This document shows, one piece after another, positions 60,106 through 64,000 of a stretch of 64,000 bases of DNA (position 1 is the stretch's first letter; each line of letters starts with the position of its first letter). The notes beneath the pieces are model-generated. The model saw only the letters and a program-made list of their open reading frames with translations, searched no databases and was not told the origin of the DNA. Source of the DNA: Terriglobia bacterium (GTDB lineage: Bacteria > Acidobacteriota > Terriglobia > Terriglobales > Acidobacteriaceae); contig JAIQGK010000003.1 in assembly GCA_020072645.1 (NCBI GenBank), positions 558,001 through 622,000 of the forward strand. The letters are read 5' to 3'. A program made the translations under genes and the position numbers.

Positions 60106-61057
60106 CGCTTTCAGACAGGTGCTGCCGCAGCTCCGCCAGGACGCGCTTGGCCGCCTCCTTTACGGGGCCTTCTGTGGAAAATCCTCCGGCGCACTCATGG
60201 CCACCACCGCCAAACTTCTGTGCGATTTCCGCCACGTTCACCGCGCCCTTGCTGCGGATGCTGACGCGGATGCGCTCATTGGCCAGCTCGCGTAAGAAGA
60301 TCGCCACCTCCACTCCGGCGATGCCCAGCGCATAGTTGACCAGCCCTTCACAGTCTTCCTCGAGTGCGCCAAAGCGCTCCATGTCCTGCCGCGTAATGGA
60401 CATCCATGTAACCGCGCCATCGCGCTGCAGCGTTGATAGCGCAGCGCCCAGCAGGCACATCTTGGACATGGGTGCGGAAAAATAGATGTTGTGCGCAATC
60501 GTGGTGGGATCTGCGCCGTGCTCCACCAGATATTTTGCGAGCTCAAAAGTGCAGGCATTCGTGGGGGAATAGGAGAACGAACCCGTGTCAGTAAGCACAG
60601 CGGTGTAAAGGCAGGTCGCAATGTCCGGCGTCAGCTTTACCTGCGCGGCCTGGGCGAGACGGAAGATCAACTCCGCCGTTGCCACAGCGCTGGGATCAAT
60701 CCAATTCACGTCGGCAAATGGCTTGGCGCTGATGTGGTGGTCAATGCTGATTAGAAATTTATTTTCCAGCCCTTGCAGCCGGGTGCGCTGCACGCTGTCA
60801 CATTCCAGGATAATGGCAGCGTCGTAATCGCAATTCGCTTTGATAGTGTGACGAATGGTCTCAGAATGCGGCAGCGGCTGGTAGATGACAGGGACAGGAT
60901 CGGCCAGGACAACGTCGGCAGTTTTGCCCATTTTGCGCAGAATCTGGGCCAGCGCAAGCGTTGACCCAATGGCGTCACCATCGGGCCGGGCGTGCGAGGT
61001 AACCAAAAAGCGCCGGCGCTGTTGAATCTCCTGTAAGACCTGTGCGAGCTGGTCCAT
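60098..61057 (-). CDS. nrnA: DHH-family oligoribonuclease/pAp-phosphatase
   Basis: A 319-residue phosphoesterase of the NrnA type. DHH-domain motifs: TSHARPDGDAIGS, ILECDSVQ, SIDHHISA (the DHH triad), and C-terminal DHHA1 KFGGGGHECAGGFS. It degrades short RNAs and/or pAp with Mn2+. It lies five bases after rbfA, the arrangement found in the conserved nusA-infB-ylxP-rbfA-nrnA operon. Confidence 0.93.
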   Translation of the reverse strand: MDQLAQVLQEIQQRRRFLVTSHARPDGDAIGSTLALAQILRKMGKTADVVLADPVPVIYQPLPHSETIRHTIKANCDYDAAIILECDSVQRTRLQGLENKFLISIDHHISAKPFADVNWIDPSAVATAELIFRLAQAAQVKLTPDIATCLYTAVLTDTGSFSYSPTNACTFELAKYLVEHGADPTTIAHNIYFSAPMSKMCLLGAALSTLQRDGAVTWMSITRQDMERFGALEEDCEGLVNYALGIAGVEVAIFLRELANERIRVSIRSKGAVNVAEIAQKFGGGGHECAGGFSTEGPVKEAAKRVLAELRQHLSESGT

Positions 61058-61062
61058 GGCCC

Positions 61063-61431
61063 CTATTTCTTCTTGCGTTTATTGATTCGGCCCAAAAGAT
61101 CGTCAATTCTCGATCCGTACTCCTGTGACTTATCCAGCAGGAAATTCAGCTCCGGCACATGGCGCACTCCCAGCCGTATCAGCAGCTCGCGCTTGATATA
61201 GCCCTTGGCCGCGTTGATGGCCTTGACCGTCTGCTCCTGCTCACGCTCGTCGCCCGCAACCTCAATGTAAACCCGCGCGCTCTTCCCGTCCGGCGCCAGC
61301 GCGATTTCCGTTACGGTGCACAACGCAATTCGCGGATCGCCCAGCTCGCCTTCAATAATTACGCCGATCTCTTCCTTCAGCGTCTCGCCCACGCGCGCCC
61401 TGTGGTACGTCCTGCCCCGATGCTCCGGCAT
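61063..61431 (-). CDS. rbfA: Ribosome-binding factor A
   Basis: A 122-residue KH-fold protein that assists 16S rRNA/30S maturation. RVGETLKEEIGVIIEGELGDPRIALCTVTEIALAPDGKSARVYIEV is the family core; the C-terminus is Lys-rich. It is immediately upstream of nrnA. Confidence 0.94.
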   Translation of the reverse strand: MPEHRGRTYHRARVGETLKEEIGVIIEGELGDPRIALCTVTEIALAPDGKSARVYIEVAGDEREQEQTVKAINAAKGYIKRELLIRLGVRHVPELNFLLDKSQEYGSRIDDLLGRINKRKKK

Positions 61432-61502
61432 GTTATTTACATCCCTGCGAAAAACTTATGAGAATACCAGAGATGGTGCTCGGAAGGAATAGGGGGAATT
61501 GG

Positions 61503-61548
61503 CAGATCGGGACATCGGGTGATCGCGCGTGATCGGGAGATCGGAAAA
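61503..61548 (+). repeat. Dispersed 'GATCGGGTGATCG' repeats
   Basis: CAGATCGGGACATCGGGTGA and GATCGCGCGTGATCGGGAGA words; the same words occur at 30853-30875 and 32667-32680. It lies in the 295-base gap between rbfA and the Sel1 gene, where no gene is convincing. Confidence 0.6.
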
Positions 61549-61726
61549 CCAAACCAACACTGATTGGAGAAACTGCCGGCCTTGATTGGAATGCTGAACG
61601 AAAACAGCGCGGCGATCTCAACTTCCAGATTGCCCATCGCTTGGGGCACGAATTGCATTAAACGTTTGGCTTCGGGTCTCGAGAAATTACGAAAATCAAG
61701 TTGCGCCATCCGAAGTTGAGAATCCG

Positions 61727-63007
61727 TTAGGGAGCAGAGACAGCGGGGCTGGATAGGTTTTGGCTTTCGGTTTGGGCCAACTCATCACGCAGGCGCGCAG
61801 CTTCAGCGCGATATTTTTCGGCTTCAATACGGTACTTGGTGGCGCCGACGCTGCCCATCGCGTTGAAGACCTTGGTGATGGCGTCACTCTTGCCTTTGCC
61901 AGTATGTGTGAGCTGGTAGACGAGATCGTCCTGGTACCCGGCAAGGGCTTCGGCATGGTCAATGCGACTGTGAAGATCCCGGATTTTCGCCCAGCGTTGA
62001 GCTTGCGCGATGATGGGATAACTGACCGGGCGAGTGGCGTTTTGCAGCTCTCCGCCGTCGTCCTGGAGATTGTCCGTGAGAATTTCGAGATTATTTTGGC
62101 CTTTCGTGTTTCCCAGATCGGCGGCCAAACCATACCAGGTCAACGCCATGGCATTGTCAGCCTTAACACCTTGCCCGAATTGATACATCCAGCCGAGCTG
62201 GTTTTCCGCCATGCCGTTACCGTGCACTGCAGCCTTGTTGAACCAAGACATCGCCTGAGCATAGTCGGTTTGCACGCCCGTGCCATGCTGAAAGATATAG
62301 CCGATGTTTTCCTGGGCCTGGGCATTGCCGTGTTCCGCGGCTTTGTAATACCAGGAAATAGCTTCGGTGTAGTCCTGTGGCTCACCCCATCCTTGCTCGG
62401 CCAGGTAGCCCAGCTGGTTTTCCGCGTCGGAGTTGCCGTGATCGGCAGCGCGGCGATACCAAGCCAGAGCCTGGGCGTAATCACGCTTGACTCCAAGTCC
62501 GGACTGGTAGAAGTATCCAACTTGCTTTTCAGCAGCGGCGAAATTTTGGTCGGCGGCTTTGCGGTACCACACGAGGGCCTGCTTATAGTCACGATGGATG
62601 CCGTGGCCAGACTCGAACAATGCCGCCAGATTGTACTGTGCCGGCGCGAAGCCCTGGTTCGCAGCCAGGCGGTAGTAGGTTGCGGCGCGCTTGTCATTCT
62701 GCGGCAAACCGATGTTATGTTCGTACATGTTGCCGATCTGATTCTGCGCCGGAGCATAGCCCTGGGCAGCGGATTTCCGATACCACGTCAGCATCTCTGC
62801 GTAGTTGAGTGTCACGTAACGTGCCCGAAAATAGTCATTCGCAAGGGCGAATTGGGCCTGGGCGTTCCCGGCAGCGGCATCGTGCTGAATATCAGAGGTG
62901 GATGCTTGCGCAAATAGCAGAGGAGAAAGAAAGCAGAGGAAGAGTGAAAGGGCAGAAAACTGCGCTCGCCCGGGGCCAGTGATATTTGCCCAGATATTCA
63001 TAACCAT
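61727..63007 (-). CDS. Exported Sel1-repeat (TPR-like) protein
   Basis: A 426-residue exported protein with signal peptide (FSALSLFLCFLSPLLFAQ). About eight Sel1-type repeats of ~36 residues follow (for example AAEKQVGYFYQSGLGVKRDY then AQALAWYRRAADHGN), then a helical tail (about 330-426). Sel1 solenoids mediate protein-protein contacts. I start at ATG 63007; a longer frame to 63172 lacks support. It interrupts the rbfA-ylxP neighbourhood. Confidence 0.85.
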   Translation of the reverse strand: MVMNIWANITGPGRAQFSALSLFLCFLSPLLFAQASTSDIQHDAAAGNAQAQFALANDYFRARYVTLNYAEMLTWYRKSAAQGYAPAQNQIGNMYEHNIGLPQNDKRAATYYRLAANQGFAPAQYNLAALFESGHGIHRDYKQALVWYRKAADQNFAAAEKQVGYFYQSGLGVKRDYAQALAWYRRAADHGNSDAENQLGYLAEQGWGEPQDYTEAISWYYKAAEHGNAQAQENIGYIFQHGTGVQTDYAQAMSWFNKAAVHGNGMAENQLGWMYQFGQGVKADNAMALTWYGLAADLGNTKGQNNLEILTDNLQDDGGELQNATRPVSYPIIAQAQRWAKIRDLHSRIDHAEALAGYQDDLVYQLTHTGKGKSDAITKVFNAMGSVGATKYRIEAEKYRAEAARLRDELAQTESQNLSSPAVSAP

Positions 63008-63185
63008 CTTTCGTTGCTTTGATCTCGGTTCAGGGTAAGTCTGGACGGGACAACATCTACCGGGAAGATAACCGAAGTAATGAAAGCTGATTGTCGGCAT
63101 CAAAATGCACGGCGCTTTACGACCTACGACCAATGATTGTTCTTGTTTAGCAGCTTCCGAAGGATCGGCCAACCGGATAAGCAGG

Positions 63186-63232
63186 AAAAACTTACCAGTG
63201 ATTTACACTGATAACGGTGATCAGAAAAACCC
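63186..63232. repeat. Dispersed 'ACCAGTGATTTACACTGATA' repeat
   Basis: AAAACTTACCAGTGATTTAC followed by ACTGATAACGGTGATCAG; related to 18017-18119 and 30813-30842. It lies between the divergent Sel1 and selenoprotein genes. Confidence 0.65.
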
Positions 63233-63256
63233 GCCGGAACCAACATGGAGGACAGA

Positions 63257-63508
63257 ATGAAAATTGAGATACGTTCCTGCCCCACGTGAGGAAACAACAA
63301 AGCCAAGGTCGCGAGTCTCGTGGCGCTGATTAAAAAACGGCTTGGAATTGATGCCGTGGTTACGCCCGGAAAGACCGGCCAGTTTGAAGTGCTGGCCGAT
63401 GGTCAGACGGTCGTGGAACGCGGCGGCAACTGGTTCACCAGAAGCTTTGGCGCCGGCTATCCTAATCTTAATAGCGTGGTTGATCAACTTGAGAAGCGCC
63501 GCAGCTAA
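63257..63508 (+). CDS. SelT/SelW/SelH (Rdx)-type selenoprotein with in-frame TGA
   Basis: Reading TGA at 63287-63289 as selenocysteine gives an 83-residue protein: MKIEIRSCPTUGNNKAKVAS, then LVALIKKRLGIDAVVTPGKT, GQFEVLADGQTVVERGGNWF and so on to EKRRS. C8-P-T-U11 is the CxxU redox motif, and the rest follows the thioredoxin-like Rdx fold (beta1-CxxU-alpha1, VVTPGKTGQFEVLADG beta3-beta4). ATG 63257 follows GGAGG by five bases, so translation must begin before the TGA. The frame is open on both sides. A plain ORF caller would start at 63320 and lose the active site. Sec machinery genes are not in the window. Alternative: a nonsense mutation of a CxxC gene. Confidence 0.8.
63302..63324 (+). promoter_or_regulatory. 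Possible bacterial SECIS stem-loop
   Basis: GCCAAGG (63302-63308) can pair with CTCGTGGC (63317-63324, with an A-G mismatch and a G-U), loop TCGCGAGTC, centred about 24 bases after the TGA, within the distance range of bacterial SECIS elements. The stem is short, so support is weak. Confidence 0.35.
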
Positions 63509-63521
63509 CCCAAGAAACCAC

Positions 63522-63556
63522 TTCGAACCACAAAAGACACGAAGGAACACAGAGGG
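63522..63556 (+). repeat. Dispersed 'AACCACAAAAGACACGAAGG' repeat
   Basis: CGAACCACAAAAGACACGAAGG followed by AACACAGAGGG closely matches the arms at 41387-41460. It lies between the selenoprotein and ylxP-like genes. Confidence 0.7.
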
Positions 63557-63572
63557 AATTGCGCCCATATAC

Positions 63573-63896
63573 TCACGCGTCGTTGGCCTCGGTTGATTCT
63601 CCTGTTTCCACAAAGTCCATAAATGAGTCCACGACTTCCGCTCCAAGATTGTTGGCCTGCCGTGTGGCGGCCTGTTCCACGTTGCGCATCAGGCCTTCAA
63701 GGTAGTCGCGCGAAGCGGAAATGCTGACCACGCCAAGAGTGGCTCGTTGCCAGAGATCGGTAACATCGATTTCTGCAATGGAGATATTGAACGAATTACG
63801 CAGGCGGTCTTTCAAGCTGCGCAATACCTGTCGCTTATCTTTGAGCGAATGTGCGCCTTCAATGCGCAGTTCAATCGTCAAATAGGCAATTGGCAT
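63573..63896 (-). CDS. YlxP-like DUF503 protein
   Basis: A 107-residue protein. LTIELRIEGAHSLKDKRQVLRSLKDRLRNSFNISIAEID is the DUF503 core; VTDLWQRATLGVVSIS follows. The family lies between infB and rbfA in many bacteria and has been linked to ribosome assembly. Here rbfA is ~2.1 kb away because the Sel1 and selenoprotein genes intervene. The operon's infB would lie beyond the window end. Confidence 0.9.
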   Translation of the reverse strand: MPIAYLTIELRIEGAHSLKDKRQVLRSLKDRLRNSFNISIAEIDVTDLWQRATLGVVSISASRDYLEGLMRNVEQAATRQANNLGAEVVDSFMDFVETGESTEANDA

Positions 63897-63904
63897 AGAG
63901 AAAC

Positions 63905-64000
63905 GGTATTTAGTATTTGGTACTTGGCTTTGTCTGAATGATTAAAACAATCTCCACATCCATTCCTCCCGGTCTTGGGCCAAATACCAACTACCAAGTA
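63905..64000. repeat. Inverted 'TATTTGGTACTTGG' repeat at window edge
   Basis: TATTTAGTATTTGGTACTTGG (63908-63928 approx.) and the complementary GGCCAAATACCAACTACCAAGTA (63978-64000) face each other. The family also occurs at 59921-59940. Confidence 0.6.

Noticed and set aside
61437-61709. 90-residue minus-strand frame between rbfA and the Sel1 gene
   Set aside because: It crosses the GATCGGG repeats and has no ribosome binding site or recognisable domain.
61760-62917. 385-residue plus-strand open frame
   Set aside because: It is exactly antisense to the Sel1-repeat gene, whose repeats and signal peptide are unambiguous.

Overview
The window looks like chromosomal DNA of a soil-type acidobacterium (Terriglobia/Koribacter-like), inferred from gene content and from a base composition that looks GC-rich by eye, not from a search. 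Supporting signs are many secreted proteins of unknown function, two ECF sigma-factor operons, glycine cleavage with a split P protein, a KaiC-like/histidine kinase pair, Sel1 and PKD-type exported proteins, and unusually many short intergenic repeats. About 59 protein genes or gene remnants and one tRNA can be supported.

Layout. 1-8.7 kb: outer-membrane barrel protein, tRNA-Lys(UUU), ribosomal protein S1, MutM/Fpg-type glycosylase, then a reverse-strand cluster (thioesterase, enoyl-CoA hydratase, aminotransferase, amino acid permease) and a forward S51-type peptidase. 8.7-19 kb: radical SAM/SPASM gene behind a CRP-like palindrome, DinB-like protein, ECF sigma operon 1, PLP decarboxylase, a Spy/CpxP-like gene divergent from a CpxR/CpxA-like pair, glyoxalase-like protein, YihY family protein. 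19-28 kb: a 36-residue membrane protein, ispG, YdjM-like protein, a candidate small RNA beside a ~105-bp tandem repeat array, a Lys/Arg/Asp heptad-repeat protein, a secreted phosphoesterase, a lone CoA-transferase subunit and an alpha/beta hydrolase bracketed by direct repeats. 28-37 kb: KaiC-like ATPase plus histidine kinase, a secreted DUF4034-like protein, and a five-gene ECF sigma / zinc anti-sigma / B-box / LiaF-like / DUF4097 operon. 37-50 kb: cmk, AlkZ-related protein, two toxin-less antitoxin-like genes, mutL, an exported TldE/TldD pair, and gcvPB-gcvPA-gcvH-gcvT. 50-52 kb: a decayed ISNCY-type insertion sequence. 52-64 kb: sugar-related glycosyltransferase and nucleotidyltransferase, a stand-alone HisKA-like protein, a large GH/PKD/Ig exported protein, double GNAT, ArnT-like transferase, and nrnA-rbfA-(insert)-ylxP of the conserved translation operon.

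Most notable points. (1) A small CxxU gene of the SelT/SelW/SelH (Rdx) thioredoxin-like type at 63257-63508 has an in-frame TGA as its presumed selenocysteine codon; ordinary ORF calling misses its first third. (2) Several families of dispersed intergenic repeats, often in inverted pairs; one pair brackets a decayed GxxExxY gene and another copy forms the C-terminal tail of an aminotransferase. (3) Both ECF operons carry the same 11-base promoter-like word 20-21 bases upstream of a TTG start, suggesting linked or auto-regulated envelope-stress circuits. (4) A candidate ~90-nt RNA with its own promoter and terminator abuts a five-unit ~105-bp tandem array.
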